A stretch of 64,000 bases of DNA from Pseudomonas oryzihabitans (lineage in GTDB: Bacteria > Pseudomonadota > Gammaproteobacteria > Pseudomonadales > Pseudomonadaceae). Below the pieces are notes generated by a model. It was given only the letters and a program-made list of their open reading frames with translations. It did no database searches and had not been told where the DNA came from. A program made the translations under genes and the position numbers. The stretch lies in assembly GCF_024652905.1 (NCBI RefSeq), contig NZ_CP102428.1, positions 3,394,001 to 3,458,000 on the forward strand. The letters run 5' to 3'. Below, one piece after another: positions 34,521 to 44,421 of the stretch; positions within the stretch are counted from its first letter, which is position 1, and each line of letters opens with the position of its first letter.

Positions 34521-35462
34521 CTAGCGCCAGTCGTCCAGCAACCAGACCTCGGGATGATCGTAATGGGCCTCGCCCCGGTGCAGGGTGATGCCGAGGATCT
34601 CGCTGCGAAATCCCTGCGCCAGCAGCCAGCGGTAGGCCCCCAGGCGGGCGGTGTTGACGCCGGCCAGCAGGCGCTGCTGGCCATGGTCCCGGGCCAGGCC
34701 GTCGCAGGCGGCGATCAGCCGAGCGAAGCGCGCCTCGGCCCCCATACCGGGCAGGACCGCCGCGCACTTGACATAGCAGACCCCGGTGCCCGCCTCGCTG
34801 CGGGGCCCGAAATGGCAGACGGCGAAACCCTCCGCCCGGCCCTGCGCGTCCTGCAGCAGCAGACTCTCGCCGAGTTGCTGTTCACGTACCGCGGCCATCT
34901 CGGCGGAGACGTCCAGCCCTGGCGCATTGGCCCGGCCCAGTTCGGCGCAGGACGCCAGCAGCCGGTCGGGCTCGGCCGACAGGGAAAAGCGCAGCGCCGG
35001 CGGCGCCGCCTGTGTTTGCAGCGGACGCGCCATTACCGCGGTCAGGGTACGCGGCCAGAAGCCGAAGCCCTGGTAGAGCCCCAGGTGACGCGGACTGTCG
35101 GGAAAGGTGAAGAGTCCGGCATGCACCAGCTGCCAGGCGTCGAGCTGCTCGACCGCGGCGCCCATCAGCGCCTTGGCCACCTTGGCATCCCAGTAGTCCG
35201 GGTGCACCGCCAGCGGCCCGAGGATGCCGTGACGCCCCCAGCGGGTGACGCAGACAGCGCCGACCAGGCGCGCGCAGTCGAGGGCCTTGAACCAGCCGGT
35301 GTGGGGTGCGGCGAAGCGACTACGCACATAGTCGCGGTCATTCCAGAATTCGCCCGGCTCGGCGGCGCCCATCCAGGTGGCGAAGGCCAGGCGCACCACC
35401 TCGGTGGTGGCGGGCAGGTCGGCGGCGGTGAGGGATTCGACACTGAAGGCGGGGCTGGACAT
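34521..35462 (-). CDS. GNAT-fold acetyltransferase, 313 aa
   Basis: ATG 35462 has AAGGAG upstream; the longer frame to 35702 overlaps the antiporter gene and is discarded. Two GNAT-like halves: residues 1-160 with VRLAFATWMGAAEPGEFWND, GILGPLAVHPDYWDAKVAKA and GLYQGFGFWPRTLTAVMARP; residues 170-313 with LLLQDAQGRAEGFAVCHFG. Only the first half shows a convincing acetyl-CoA site. Substrate unknown. Confidence 0.8.
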   Translation of the reverse strand: MSSPAFSVESLTAADLPATTEVVRLAFATWMGAAEPGEFWNDRDYVRSRFAAPHTGWFKALDCARLVGAVCVTRWGRHGILGPLAVHPDYWDAKVAKALMGAAVEQLDAWQLVHAGLFTFPDSPRHLGLYQGFGFWPRTLTAVMARPLQTQAAPPALRFSLSAEPDRLLASCAELGRANAPGLDVSAEMAAVREQQLGESLLLQDAQGRAEGFAVCHFGPRSEAGTGVCYVKCAAVLPGMGAEARFARLIAACDGLARDHGQQRLLAGVNTARLGAYRWLLAQGFRSEILGITLHRGEAHYDHPEVWLLDDWR

Positions 35463-35532
35463 AGGGCGGCTCCTTGGCTGTAGGCCTTGGACCCGCCCGG
35501 CCGGGGCTTTGCGCCCAGGCGGCAATCGCCGG

Positions 35533-36852
35533 TTACAGCAGCAGCACCGCTGCCCAGCCGAACAGCAGCATCGGCAGGCTGAAGTGCAGGAACGATGGCA
35601 CCACGGTGTCCCAGATATGGCTGTGCTGGCCGTCGACGTTGAGGCCCGAGGTGGGGCCCAGGGTGGAATCCGAAGCCGGAGAACCCGAGTCGCCGAGGGC
35701 ACCGGCGGTGCCGATCAGGCAGACGATGGCCAGCGGCGAAAAGCCCAGATGCAGGCACAGCGGACCCAGGATGGCGGCGAGGATGGGCACGCTGGAAAAG
35801 GACGAGCCGATGCCCAGGGTCACCAGCATGCCCAGCAGCAGGAGCAGCAGCGCGCCCAGGGCGCGGTTATCACCGATCAGGCCGGCGGCGGTGGCGGCCA
35901 GGTCCTTGATCTGGCCGGTGGCGGTGAGCACCTCGGCGAAGCCGCCGGCGGTCAGCATGATGAAGCCGATCACCGCCATCATCTTCGCGCCCTCGCTGAA
36001 CAGATCGTCCGCCTCGCGCCAGCGCACCACGCCGGTGGCGGTAAAGACCACGAAGCCGACCAGGGCGCCAAGAATCATGGAGTCCAGCCAGAGCTGCACG
36101 CCAAAGGCGGCGATCACGGCGACCAGCGCCACCAGCAGGGTGCGGCCGTTGTAGGGGCGGTCGGCCCGCTCGGTGCGCGCCACCAGACTCAGGTCGTATT
36201 GGCGCGGTCGGCGATAGCTGACAAAGACCGCCAGCAGCAGGCCGACCACCATGCCCAGGGCCGGCAAGAACATGGCGCGGCTGGGATCGACGCCGCTGAC
36301 GTCCACCCCGGCGCGGGCCACGCTGGCCAGCAGGATGTCGTGCAGATAGAGACTGCCGAAGCCCACCGGTAGGAACATGTAGGGGGCGATCAGGCCAAAG
36401 GTCATGACGCAGGACAGCCGCCGCCGGTCCAGCTCCAGGCGCGTCAGCACATAGAGCAGCGGCGGCACCAGCAGCGGGATGAAAGCGATGTGGATGGGCA
36501 GGATGTTCTGCGAGGCGATGGACACCGCCAGCAGCAGGCCGAGCAATGCCCAGCGCAGCGAGCGTCCGCCCTGGGCAGCCTGACGCTCCATCAGCGCCAG
36601 GGCGCGATCGGCCAGCATGTGGGCCAAACCCGACTGGCTGATGGCCACGGCGAAGGCGCCCAGCAGCGCATAGGAGAGCGCCACCTTGGCGCCATTGCCC
36701 AGGCCGGTGTTGAAGGCCAGCAGGGTGCCCTCCAGCCCCAGGCCGCCCACCAGGCCACCGGCCACCGCGCCGGCGATCATCGCCACCACCACGTGCACCC
36801 GGGCCAGACTCAAGACCAGCATGAGTCCTACCGCTACCACCACCGCATTCAT
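35533..36852 (-). CDS. Na+/H+ antiporter family permease (NhaC/YuiF-like)
   Basis: 439 residues with eleven or twelve membrane helices. Typical marks are ALLGAFAVAISQSGLAHMLA, VSIASQNILPIHIAFIPLLV and, near the end, GTAGALGDSGSPASDSTLGP and SGLNVDGQHSHIWDTVVPSF. Similar proteins are annotated Na+/H+ antiporter; the related Bacillus YuiF is a histidine permease, so the substrate is open. Ends 70 bases before the acetyltransferase gene, same strand. Confidence 0.75.
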   Translation of the reverse strand: MNAVVVAVGLMLVLSLARVHVVVAMIAGAVAGGLVGGLGLEGTLLAFNTGLGNGAKVALSYALLGAFAVAISQSGLAHMLADRALALMERQAAQGGRSLRWALLGLLLAVSIASQNILPIHIAFIPLLVPPLLYVLTRLELDRRRLSCVMTFGLIAPYMFLPVGFGSLYLHDILLASVARAGVDVSGVDPSRAMFLPALGMVVGLLLAVFVSYRRPRQYDLSLVARTERADRPYNGRTLLVALVAVIAAFGVQLWLDSMILGALVGFVVFTATGVVRWREADDLFSEGAKMMAVIGFIMLTAGGFAEVLTATGQIKDLAATAAGLIGDNRALGALLLLLLGMLVTLGIGSSFSSVPILAAILGPLCLHLGFSPLAIVCLIGTAGALGDSGSPASDSTLGPTSGLNVDGQHSHIWDTVVPSFLHFSLPMLLFGWAAVLLL

Positions 36853-37122
36853 CGCCAGCTCCGCACCACCAAAAGGGCGCGCACTCTGCCGCAGCCCGGC
36901 ACGGGCGTCAAAGGCCGGGGATGGATGGCGCGGCGCCTGGCTTACCCCCGAGCACGGAGGCGGCAGCTGCCTGCAACTACGTCAGCCACCAAGACCGATT
37001 AAGTGCCGGGGCAGGCTCATAGGATGAAAGGGGCATCGCGCAATCGCTCTGGACTGAACCTTTCAGCGCACGGTGACGTCTGAGTCGCACGCTTTCACGG
37101 TCACAACAAGGACGAGCTGCCC

Positions 37123-37407
37123 ATGCAAAACGCCATTGATATGCTGATTACCGCGTTCAGCCCGCACTCCTGCCTGGCCGTCCCCCGCCGCGCCGACCGC
37201 ACCCTGCTGTTCACCGTCACCGACACGGCCCGCGCGGTCACGGTCACCAAGGCCATCCCCCTGTGCAACCTGGAATGCCAGACCACGCTGGCCACCGTGA
37301 TCAAGGATCTACAGCGCGACCTCGATCGTGCGATCGGCACCCTGAGCCCGGCAAGCCTCGCCGACCTGCGTCAACGCGGCCCACGGGTGCAGCGGTTCGA
37401 GAGCTGA
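37123..37407 (+). CDS. small cytosolic protein, possibly DUF3509-like, 94 aa
   Basis: Layout (ITAFSPHSCLAVPRRADRTL, FTVTDTARAVTVTKAIPLCN, LATVIKDLQRDLDRAIGTL) is like the small DUF3509 proteins of Pseudomonas, two beta strands then a helix. Family match is from memory and tentative. No signal peptide. Confidence 0.55.
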   Translation: MQNAIDMLITAFSPHSCLAVPRRADRTLLFTVTDTARAVTVTKAIPLCNLECQTTLATVIKDLQRDLDRAIGTLSPASLADLRQRGPRVQRFES

Positions 37408-37444
37408 GCGGAGATCGCAGGGGGATCAAGCGCCTGTTGAGCCG

Positions 37445-37720
37445 CCCTCACCCCAGCCCTCTCCCTGAGGGAGAGGGGGCAACACAGCGCGAGGCAGACA
37501 GAGGAGTGATCGCGGGATGCCTCCCCTGTAGGAGCGGCCCATGGCCGCGATCCACGAGGCGTCGGCCCTCACCCCGGCCCTCTCCCAAGGGAGAGGGGGC
37601 AACACAGTGCGAGGCAGACAGAGGAGTAATCGCGGGATGCCTCCCCTGTAGGAGCGGCCCATGGCTGCGATCCGTGAGGCGTCGGCCCTCACCCCGGTCC
37701 TCTCCCAAGGGAGAGGGGGT
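37445..37720. repeat. composite REP array, two and a half tandem units
   Basis: A unit of about 120 bases repeats at 37445, 37566 and (partial) 37686. Each contains two unlike palindromic elements: CCCTCACCCC...CTCTCCC with GGGAGAGGGGG, and GTAGGAGCGGCCCATGGC with a following CGCGATC. Between them is a constant spacer (GCGAGGCAGACAGAGGAGT). The second element is of the REP type common in Pseudomonas. Frames through this region are artefacts. Confidence 0.9.
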
Positions 37721-37791
37721 CATTCGGAGCAATAGCTAGCCTGCCGTAGGATGGATGACGACGCAGCCTCATCTCCCGCTGGCCATCCCGC

Positions 37792-38928
37792 TCAGCGCCG
37801 GCTGGTGCGGGTGCTGACGTCGACCCAGACCGCCAGGACCAGGATGCTGCCCTTGACGATCATCTGCCAGTAGCTGTCCACGTCGAGCATGGACATGCCG
37901 TTGTCCAGGCTGGCGATCACCAGGGCGCCAAGCAAGGCGCCATAGACGGTGCCAGAGCCGCCGCGCATGGAGGTGCCGCCGATGAAGCAGGCAGCGATGG
38001 CGTCCAGTTCGCCCATGGTGCCGGCCGAGGGCGAGCCGGCGGCCAGGCGAGCGGTGTTGACCAGGCCGGCCAGGGCGCACATCACGCCCATCAGGCCGAA
38101 GATGCCGAGCTTGATCGCCCGGACGTTGATGCCCGACAACCGCGTGGCTTCCAGGTTGCTGCCCACCGCATAGATGCGCCGACCGAACACCGTCTGGCTG
38201 GTGATGTAGCTGAACACCCCGAGCAGCACCAGCAGGATCAGCACCGGCACCGGGATGCCGTCGTAGCGGTTGAGGGTCTGGATGAAGGCCACCAGCACCA
38301 CGCCGATCACCACCACCCGCAGCACGTCGCGCCATAGCGGCGCCAGGCTCAGCGCCAGGGTCTTGCGCTTGCTGCGTTGGCGCCAGGTAAGCACCACGGC
38401 CACCGCGAACAGCAGCACGCCCAGGACGCTGCCCACCACCGGCGGCAGGTAGCCCTGGCCGAGGTAGACCAGCTCCGGCGATACCGGGGCGACGGTGACG
38501 CCGCCGGTGAGCCCCAGCAGCACCCCGCGAAAGGCCAGCATGCCGCCGAGGCCGACGATGAAGGACGGTATCCCCCGATAGGCACTGAGGTAGCCGTTGA
38601 TCAGGCCGATCAGCAGACCGCCGGCGGCCACCGCCAGCAGGGTGATCGGCAGGGGCACGTGGTAGGTGACGTCGAGTATCGCCGCCACCCCGCCGAGCAG
38701 GCCGAGTTGCGAGCCCACCGACAGGTCGATCTCGCCGGCGATGATCACCAGCACCATGCCGCAGGCGAGGATGCCGGTGATGGACATCTGCCGCAGCAGG
38801 TTCGAAAGGTTGCGCGGGGTGACGAAGCCGCCTTCGGTCTGCCAGCTGAAGAACAGCCAGATCAGGGCCACGGCGATCAGCAGAGCGAGCATCTTGTAAC
38901 GGGTGAACAGCTGTTTCACGGCGTGCAT
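37792..38928 (-). CDS. xylH: xylose ABC transporter permease XylH
   Basis: 378 residues, ten or so membrane helices; marks ILACGMVLVIIAGEIDLSVG, GIPSFIVGLGGMLAFRGVLL and GELDAIAACFIGGTSMRGGS define the BPD_transp_2/RbsC-XylH permeases. Starts at the stop of xylG (TGATG). Last gene of xylAFGH. REP elements lie downstream and may end the transcript. Confidence 0.9.
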   Translation of the reverse strand: MHAVKQLFTRYKMLALLIAVALIWLFFSWQTEGGFVTPRNLSNLLRQMSITGILACGMVLVIIAGEIDLSVGSQLGLLGGVAAILDVTYHVPLPITLLAVAAGGLLIGLINGYLSAYRGIPSFIVGLGGMLAFRGVLLGLTGGVTVAPVSPELVYLGQGYLPPVVGSVLGVLLFAVAVVLTWRQRSKRKTLALSLAPLWRDVLRVVVIGVVLVAFIQTLNRYDGIPVPVLILLVLLGVFSYITSQTVFGRRIYAVGSNLEATRLSGINVRAIKLGIFGLMGVMCALAGLVNTARLAAGSPSAGTMGELDAIAACFIGGTSMRGGSGTVYGALLGALVIASLDNGMSMLDVDSYWQMIVKGSILVLAVWVDVSTRTSRR

Positions 38929-40484
38929 CAGAAGTGCTCCCGGGCTTGGGCGACCGCCCGTTCGGTGGTGCCCAGGGCGGCGGCCAGTACCCGCTCCTGG
39001 GTCAGATTCTCATTGGGGAAATCGCCGCGCAGCCGGCCTTCGCCGAGCACCAGCACCCGGTCGGAGACACCGAGCACCTCGGCCAGCTCCGAGGAGACCA
39101 TGACGATGGCCACGCCCTTCGCCGCGAGCAGGCCGATCAGCCGGTAGATCTCGAACTTGGCGCCGACGTCGACGCCGCGGGTGGGCTCGTCGAGGATCAG
39201 CACCTTGGGCCGCGCCAGCAGCATCTTGGCGAGCACCGCCTTCTGCTGATTGCCGCCGGAAAGGCCGGTGATGGGCAGGAAGGGACTGCTGGTCTTGAGT
39301 TGCAGCCGGGCGATCTCGGTGTCGATGCAGGACAGTTCCGCTTCGCTGTCGATGCGACTCAGGTGGGCGAATCTGTCCAGCACCGTGAGGGTGATGTTCG
39401 AACCCACGCCCAGGTCGGGAATGATGCCCTGGCGTTTGCGATCCTCCGGCACCAGGCACAGGCCGGCGCGGATGGATTTCAGTGGGGTACGGGTGTCGAT
39501 GCGCTGGCCATGGAGCCAGACCTCGCCCTCGTAGCGGCCGTCGTAGGCACCGAAGATGGCCGAGACCAGTTCGGTGCGCCCGGCCCCCACCAGCCCGGCG
39601 ATGCCGAGGATCTCGCCGGCGCGCACGGCGAAGGAGACGTCGTCGACTCTCTTGCGCTGGGGATTGTCGACGTCCAGGCAGGTGAAGCGACGCGCCTCGA
39701 AGATCACCTCGCCGATTTCATGGGGAATCTGTGGATAGAGGTTGGTCATGGCGCGGCCGACCATCTGGGTGATGATGCGGTCGATGTCCATCTCGGCCAT
39801 GGGGGTGGTGGCGATGTGCTTGCCGTCGCGGATCACCGTGATGGTGTCGCAGATGGCCGCCACCTCGTCGAGCTTGTGCGAGATGTAGACGCAGGCTACA
39901 CCTTGCGCCTTGAGGTCGCGGATGATGTCCAGCAGCACGGCGATCTCGGAGGTGGTCAGCGCCGAGGTCGGTTCGTCGAGGATCAACAGCCGGGCGTTCT
40001 TGTTCAGCGCCTTGGCGATTTCCACCAGTTGCTGCAGGCCGCCGCCGTACTGGGACACCGGCAGGGCCACGTTCATGTCCGGCACCTTGAGCCGGCGCAT
40101 CAGCTCGGCCGAGCGCTGCAGCATGGTCGGGTAGTCCAGCCGCCCGCCGAAGCGGCGCGGTTCGTGGCCCATGAAGATGTTCTCGGCCACGGACAGATCG
40201 GGTACCAGGGTCAGTTCCTGGTGGATGATGACGATGCCGGCCGCCTCGGATTCGGCGATGGACTGGGCCTCCAGGGGGCGCCCGTCCCAGCGGATCTCGC
40301 CTTCCCAGGTGCCGTGGGGATAGACCGCCGAGAGCACCTTCATCAGGGTGGACTTGCCGGCGCCGTTCTCGCCGCACAGCCCTACGCATTCGCCCGGACG
40401 CACCTTGAGATCGATGCCATCCAGCGCCCGCACCCCACCGAAGCTCTTGGCGATGCCGTGCATTTCCAGCAGATAGTCGGCCAT
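38928..40484 (-). CDS. xylG: xylose ABC transporter ATP-binding protein XylG
   Basis: 518 residues with two ABC domains, as usual for sugar transporters of this type. First domain: Walker [20 protein letters not shown], signature [18 protein letters not shown], Walker [12 protein letters not shown]. Second domain has a degenerate Walker A ([14 protein letters not shown]), signature [17 protein letters not shown] and Walker [14 protein letters not shown]. Energises xylose uptake with XylF and XylH. Confidence 0.95.
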   Translation of the reverse strand: MADYLLEMHGIAKSFGGVRALDGIDLKVRPGECVGLCGENGAGKSTLMKVLSAVYPHGTWEGEIRWDGRPLEAQSIAESEAAGIVIIHQELTLVPDLSVAENIFMGHEPRRFGGRLDYPTMLQRSAELMRRLKVPDMNVALPVSQYGGGLQQLVEIAKALNKNARLLILDEPTSALTTSEIAVLLDIIRDLKAQGVACVYISHKLDEVAAICDTITVIRDGKHIATTPMAEMDIDRIITQMVGRAMTNLYPQIPHEIGEVIFEARRFTCLDVDNPQRKRVDDVSFAVRAGEILGIAGLVGAGRTELVSAIFGAYDGRYEGEVWLHGQRIDTRTPLKSIRAGLCLVPEDRKRQGIIPDLGVGSNITLTVLDRFAHLSRIDSEAELSCIDTEIARLQLKTSSPFLPITGLSGGNQQKAVLAKMLLARPKVLILDEPTRGVDVGAKFEIYRLIGLLAAKGVAIVMVSSELAEVLGVSDRVLVLGEGRLRGDFPNENLTQERVLAAALGTTERAVAQAREHF

Positions 40485-40547
40485 GGCCGCTCCTTGCCCA
40501 GGGGCCGCCCGACGCCAGGCGTCAGGCGACCAGCCGGTGGCCAGTGG

Positions 40548-41549
40548 TTATTTGCCGTCGATCTGGGCCTGGGTGTAGAAGCCGTCCTTGACCAGCAGGT
40601 CGACATTGGCCTTGGTCAGCTCGGTGGGCGTGAGCAGCAGGGTGTCGACCTTCTTGGTGCCGTTGTCGTAGCTGGAGTTGAAGGCTGGCTTCTCGTTGCG
40701 CACCAGTTGCACCGACAGCTTGGCCGCCTCGGAGGCGATCAGCTTGAGCGGCTTGTAGACGGTCATGGTCTGGGTCCCGGCGATCACCCGCTTGATGGCG
40801 GCGAGGTCGGCGTCCTGACCGGACACGGCGACCTTGCCGGCCAGCTTCTGCGCCGCCAGGGCCTGGATGGCGCCGCCGGCGGTGGCGTCGTTGGAGGCGA
40901 CGATGCCGTCGATCTTGTTGTCGTTGGCGGTCAGGGCGTTCTCGACGATGGCCAGCGCCTCGGTCGGGTTCCACTCCTTGACCCACTGCTGGCCGACGAC
41001 CTTGACGTCGCCCTTGTCGATGGCCGGCTGCAGGACCTTCATCTGGCCCTGGCGGAGGATCTTGGCGTTGTTGTCGGTGGGCGCCCCGCCGAGCAGGAAG
41101 AAGTTGCCCTTGGGCTGGGCCTTGAGCACGCCACCGGCCTGCATCTCGCCGACCTTCTCGTTATCGAAGGAGATATAGGCGTCGATGTCGGCGTTGAGGA
41201 TCAGGCGGTCATAGGAGATCACCTTGACCCCGGCCTTCTTGGCCTCGGCCACCACGTTGTTCAGCACCGTGGCGTTGAAGGGCACGATGACGATGGCGTC
41301 CACGCCGCGGGAGATCAGGTTCTCGATCTGCGACAGCTGGCGCTGTTCGTTGGCGTCGGCGGATTGCACATAGACCTTGGCGCCGAGTTGCTCGGCGGCA
41401 GCGACGAAATAGTCGCGGTCGCGGGCCCAGCGCTCCAGGCGCAGGTCGTCGATGGAAAAACCGATCTTGGGATGCTGGGCGTCGGCCTGGGCGAAACCGG
41501 TGGTGCAGAGGGCGAGCAGACCGGCGAGCAGGGTCGTCTTGAAGTTCAT
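40548..41549 (-). CDS. xylF: periplasmic xylose-binding protein XylF
   Basis: 333 residues from ATG 41549 (AAGGACG upstream). Signal peptide MNFKTTLLAGLLALCTTGFA is followed by a sugar-binding periplasmic fold: HPKIGFSIDDLRLERWARD, IENLISRGVDAIVIVPFNAT, VASNDATAGGAIQALAAQKL, VSGQDADLAAIKRVIAGTQT. High similarity in layout to E. coli XylF. Receives xylose for XylGH. Confidence 0.95.
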   Translation of the reverse strand: MNFKTTLLAGLLALCTTGFAQADAQHPKIGFSIDDLRLERWARDRDYFVAAAEQLGAKVYVQSADANEQRQLSQIENLISRGVDAIVIVPFNATVLNNVVAEAKKAGVKVISYDRLILNADIDAYISFDNEKVGEMQAGGVLKAQPKGNFFLLGGAPTDNNAKILRQGQMKVLQPAIDKGDVKVVGQQWVKEWNPTEALAIVENALTANDNKIDGIVASNDATAGGAIQALAAQKLAGKVAVSGQDADLAAIKRVIAGTQTMTVYKPLKLIASEAAKLSVQLVRNEKPAFNSSYDNGTKKVDTLLLTPTELTKANVDLLVKDGFYTQAQIDGK

Positions 41550-41666
41550 GGTGGCGTCCTTGGTTATTGTTGTTGTGGAGCGGGCGAACGGATTCGAGTG
41601 TAACGATTCAGCGGGCTGGCACAAGCGGGTCAGGCAGGCATTTCTGCCGACCCGCTCGCGCGGTCG

Positions 41667-42983
41667 CTAGCGATACAGATAGCGATTGACCACACCTTCG
41701 AGCAGCTCCTGGCGACCGCTCACCGGTTGGGGCGCCAGGCCCTGGCTGAATGTGTGCTCGGCCAGTTGTTCCAGGCTCAGCTGACCACCCAGGATGCGCT
41801 GGCCGAGGGACTGGTCCCAGCCGGCATAGCGCTCGCTCTTGAACTTACCCAGGGGGTCGTCCTGCAGCAGTGCTGCGGCGCGTTCCAGGGACAGCGCCAG
41901 GGTGTCCATGGCCGCCACGTGGCCGTGGAACAGGTCGACGTCGTCCAGGCTCTGGCGCCGGACCTTGGCATCGAAGTTGAAGCCGCCACGGGTGAAGCCG
42001 CCGCCCTTGAGGATCTCGTAGATCGCCAGGGTCATCTCCTCGACGCTGTTGGGGAACTGGTCGGTGTCCCAGCCGTTCTGCGGATCGCCTCGGTTGGCGT
42101 CGATGCTGCCGAAGACGCCCAGGGCCACGGCGCTGGCGATCTCGTGCTGGAAGCTGTGCCCAGCCAGGGTGGCGTGGTTGGCCTCGATGTTGACCTTGAT
42201 CTCCTTCTCCAGCCCGAATTGCTGCAGGAAACCGAAGACGGTGGCCACATCGTAGTCGTACTGGTGCTTGGTTGGCTCCTGGGGCTTGGGCTCGATCAGC
42301 AGATCGCCCTGGAAGCCGATGCGGTGCTTGTGTTCCACCACCATCCGCATGAAGCGGCCGAGTTGCTCGCGCTCGCGTTTGAGGTCGGTGTTGAGCAGGG
42401 TCTCGTAGCCTTCGCGACCGCCCCACAGTACATAGTTCTCGCCGCCCAGGCGGTGGGTGGCGTTCATCGCGGTGCAGACCTGGGTGGCCGCGCAGGCGAA
42501 GACTTCCGGATCGGGGTTGCTGGCGGCGCCGGCGGCGTAGCGCGGGTGGCTGAAGCAGTTGGCGGTGCCCCACAGCAGCTTGAGGCCGGACTCGCTCTGG
42601 TGCCGCTCCAGATCGTCCACCAGGCGGGCGAAGTTCTCGCGGTACTCGGTGAAGCTGGCGCCTTCGGGGGCGACGTCGGTGTCATGGAAGCAGTAGTAGT
42701 CCACACCCAGCTTGCTGAAGAATTCGAAGGCCGCGGTGGCCTTGGCGCGGGCCTGCTCCAGGGGCGAACCCGCTGCCTGCCAGGGCCGCTGGAAGGTGCC
42801 CTGACCAAAGACATCGCTACCCGGCCAGACGAAGGTGTGCCAGTAGCAGACCGCCATCCGCAGGTGCTCGCGCATGGGCTTGCCCATGACCAGGCGATCG
42901 GCCTCGTAGTGGCGGAAGGCAAGCGGGGAATCGCTGTCGGGCCCGGCGTAGCGGACCTTTTCGACATTGGGGAAATAAGCCAT
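41667..42983 (-). CDS. xylA: xylose isomerase
   Basis: 438 residues from ATG 42983, the usual length. Catalytic His100 and Asp103 lie in [13 protein letters not shown]; the metal-binding Glu and Lys in [18 protein letters not shown]; other marks are [17 protein letters not shown] and [20 protein letters not shown]. Converts D-xylose to D-xylulose. First gene of the operon; a candidate XylR site lies about 90 bases upstream. The xylulokinase gene xylB, usually beside xylA in enterics, is not in the window. Confidence 0.97.
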   Translation of the reverse strand: MAYFPNVEKVRYAGPDSDSPLAFRHYEADRLVMGKPMREHLRMAVCYWHTFVWPGSDVFGQGTFQRPWQAAGSPLEQARAKATAAFEFFSKLGVDYYCFHDTDVAPEGASFTEYRENFARLVDDLERHQSESGLKLLWGTANCFSHPRYAAGAASNPDPEVFACAATQVCTAMNATHRLGGENYVLWGGREGYETLLNTDLKREREQLGRFMRMVVEHKHRIGFQGDLLIEPKPQEPTKHQYDYDVATVFGFLQQFGLEKEIKVNIEANHATLAGHSFQHEIASAVALGVFGSIDANRGDPQNGWDTDQFPNSVEEMTLAIYEILKGGGFTRGGFNFDAKVRRQSLDDVDLFHGHVAAMDTLALSLERAAALLQDDPLGKFKSERYAGWDQSLGQRILGGQLSLEQLAEHTFSQGLAPQPVSGRQELLEGVVNRYLYR

Positions 42984-43070
42984 GACGTTGTCCTTGTTCT
43001 TATCTGTCGCACCCGATACGGCGTACCGGTTTGTCTCGATGGTAGCGCCGCCACCCGGGCTGCCTATTGT

Positions 43071-43100
43071 GAAAATCACCAGAGCCAGGTGCGATTTTGC
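43071..43100. promoter_or_regulatory. candidate XylR operator
   Basis: Inverted repeat GAAAATCACC-AGAGCCA-GGTGCGATTTTGC between divergent xylA and xylR; the arms AAAATC-ACC and GGT-GC-GATTTT pair with a short offset. XylR-type AraC dimers bind such half sites. Confidence 0.5.
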
Positions 43101-43167
43101 CGCTTGAGGCGCGCAGGCGCCGATCGTAGTCTGGAGCCCCGCACGCGCCTCCTGCCGGAATTCCGCC

Positions 43168-44421
43168 ATGCCCAGCCAGCCGCCCGTCCACCGCGTCGCC
43201 CTGCTGTTCAACGGCAGCAAGATCTATGACAGAGGCATCCTGGCCGGCATCGGCAACTACCTGAGCGGCACCCGGGCGCGCTGGGATCTGTTCCTCGAAG
43301 AGGATTTCCTTTGTCGGCTCAAGGGTATCGAACGCTGGCAGGGGGACGGCATCATCGCCGACTTCGACGATCCGGCGGTGAGCGCCGCCCTGGCCCACAG
43401 CACCCTGCCGGTGGTGGCCGTCGGCGGTTCCTACGCGACCCCTGGGGACTACCCGCCCGGCATTCCCTATGTGGCCACCGACAACGCCGCCCTGGTACGC
43501 CTGGCCTATGACCACCTGATCGAATCCGGGCTGACCCGCTTCGCCTGCTTCAGCCTGCCGGCCGCCGAGACCAATCGCTGGGCCGGCGAGCGCGAGGCGG
43601 CCTTTGCCGCCCTGCTCCGCCGCGATGGCCTGCCGGTGGAGATCTATCGCGGCCTGGAGACCAGCGCCCCGCTATGGGACACGGCCGTGGAACAGCTGAT
43701 CGCCTGGCTGGAGGCGCTGCCCAAGCCGGTGGGCATCCTGGCCGTCACCGACGCCCGGGCGCGGCAACTCCTGCAGGCTTGCCTCACCGCCGGCATTCCG
43801 GTGCCGGAACAGGTGGCGCTGGTGGGGATCGACAACGATCCCCTGGCCCGGACCCTGACCCGGGTGCCCCTGACCTCGGTGATCCAGGGCACCGAGGCCA
43901 TCGGCCGCGAGGCGGCGCGACTGCTGCATCAGCGGCTGCACGGCGTCGAACTCGGCGCACCACGGGTGCTGATCCCGCCGGAGGGGATCAATATTCAGGC
44001 CTCCAGTCGCCATCAGGCAGTGCGCCATCCCCAGGTGATGCGCGCCCTGCACTTCATTCGCCAATACGCCTGCCAGGGCATCAAGACCGCCCAGGTGGCC
44101 AGCTACGTGGGCATCTCCCGGTCAGCGCTGGAAATGTCCTTTCGCCGCGAGCTGGGCCGCAGCGTCCATGACGAAATTCTCGGCTTCAAGCTGGCCGCGG
44201 CCGCGGTCGCCCTGCAGGAAGGGGCGCCGAGCCTGGCCGAGGTCGCCCGGCGCTGCGGCTTCACCTCGGCGCAGTACCTGCACTCGGTGTTTCGCCGCGA
44301 ATTCGGCTGTACGCCGCGGCAGTATCAGCAGCGCCCCGTGGCGCTGAAAGACGCCCATGAAAAAGCCCGTCCGGAGACGGGCTTTCAGGAAGCGACCGTG
44401 GCTTATTTGCCGACGGTCTGA
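43168..44421 (+). CDS. xylR: xylose-responsive AraC-family activator XylR
   Basis: 417 residues. Residues 1-280 are a LacI/PBP-like sugar-binding domain ([60 protein letters not shown]); residues 290-390 hold the AraC HTH pair ([40 protein letters not shown]). Domain order equals E. coli XylR (392 residues). The last 20 or so residues run through the terminator of the convergent dps-like gene and overlap its coding end by 19 bases, so the original stop may have been lost or the end simply drifted. Confidence 0.93.
   Translation: MPSQPPVHRVALLFNGSKIYDRGILAGIGNYLSGTRARWDLFLEEDFLCRLKGIERWQGDGIIADFDDPAVSAALAHSTLPVVAVGGSYATPGDYPPGIPYVATDNAALVRLAYDHLIESGLTRFACFSLPAAETNRWAGEREAAFAALLRRDGLPVEIYRGLETSAPLWDTAVEQLIAWLEALPKPVGILAVTDARARQLLQACLTAGIPVPEQVALVGIDNDPLARTLTRVPLTSVIQGTEAIGREAARLLHQRLHGVELGAPRVLIPPEGINIQASSRHQAVRHPQVMRALHFIRQYACQGIKTAQVASYVGISRSALEMSFRRELGRSVHDEILGFKLAAAAVALQEGAPSLAEVARRCGFTSAQYLHSVFRREFGCTPRQYQQRPVALKDAHEKARPETGFQEATVAYLPTV
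44361..44386 (-). terminator. terminator of the dps-like gene, inside xylR
   Basis: Perfect 10-bp stem AAAGCCCGTC/GACGGGCTTT with loop CGGA (44362-44385). On the minus strand it is followed by TTTC, 18 bases past the dps stop. It lies within the xylR reading frame. Confidence 0.85.

Noticed and set aside
37426-37739. CRISPR-like regular repeats
   Set aside because: Only two and a half units of 120 bases with near-identical spacers; palindromic REP elements explain them and no cas genes are present.
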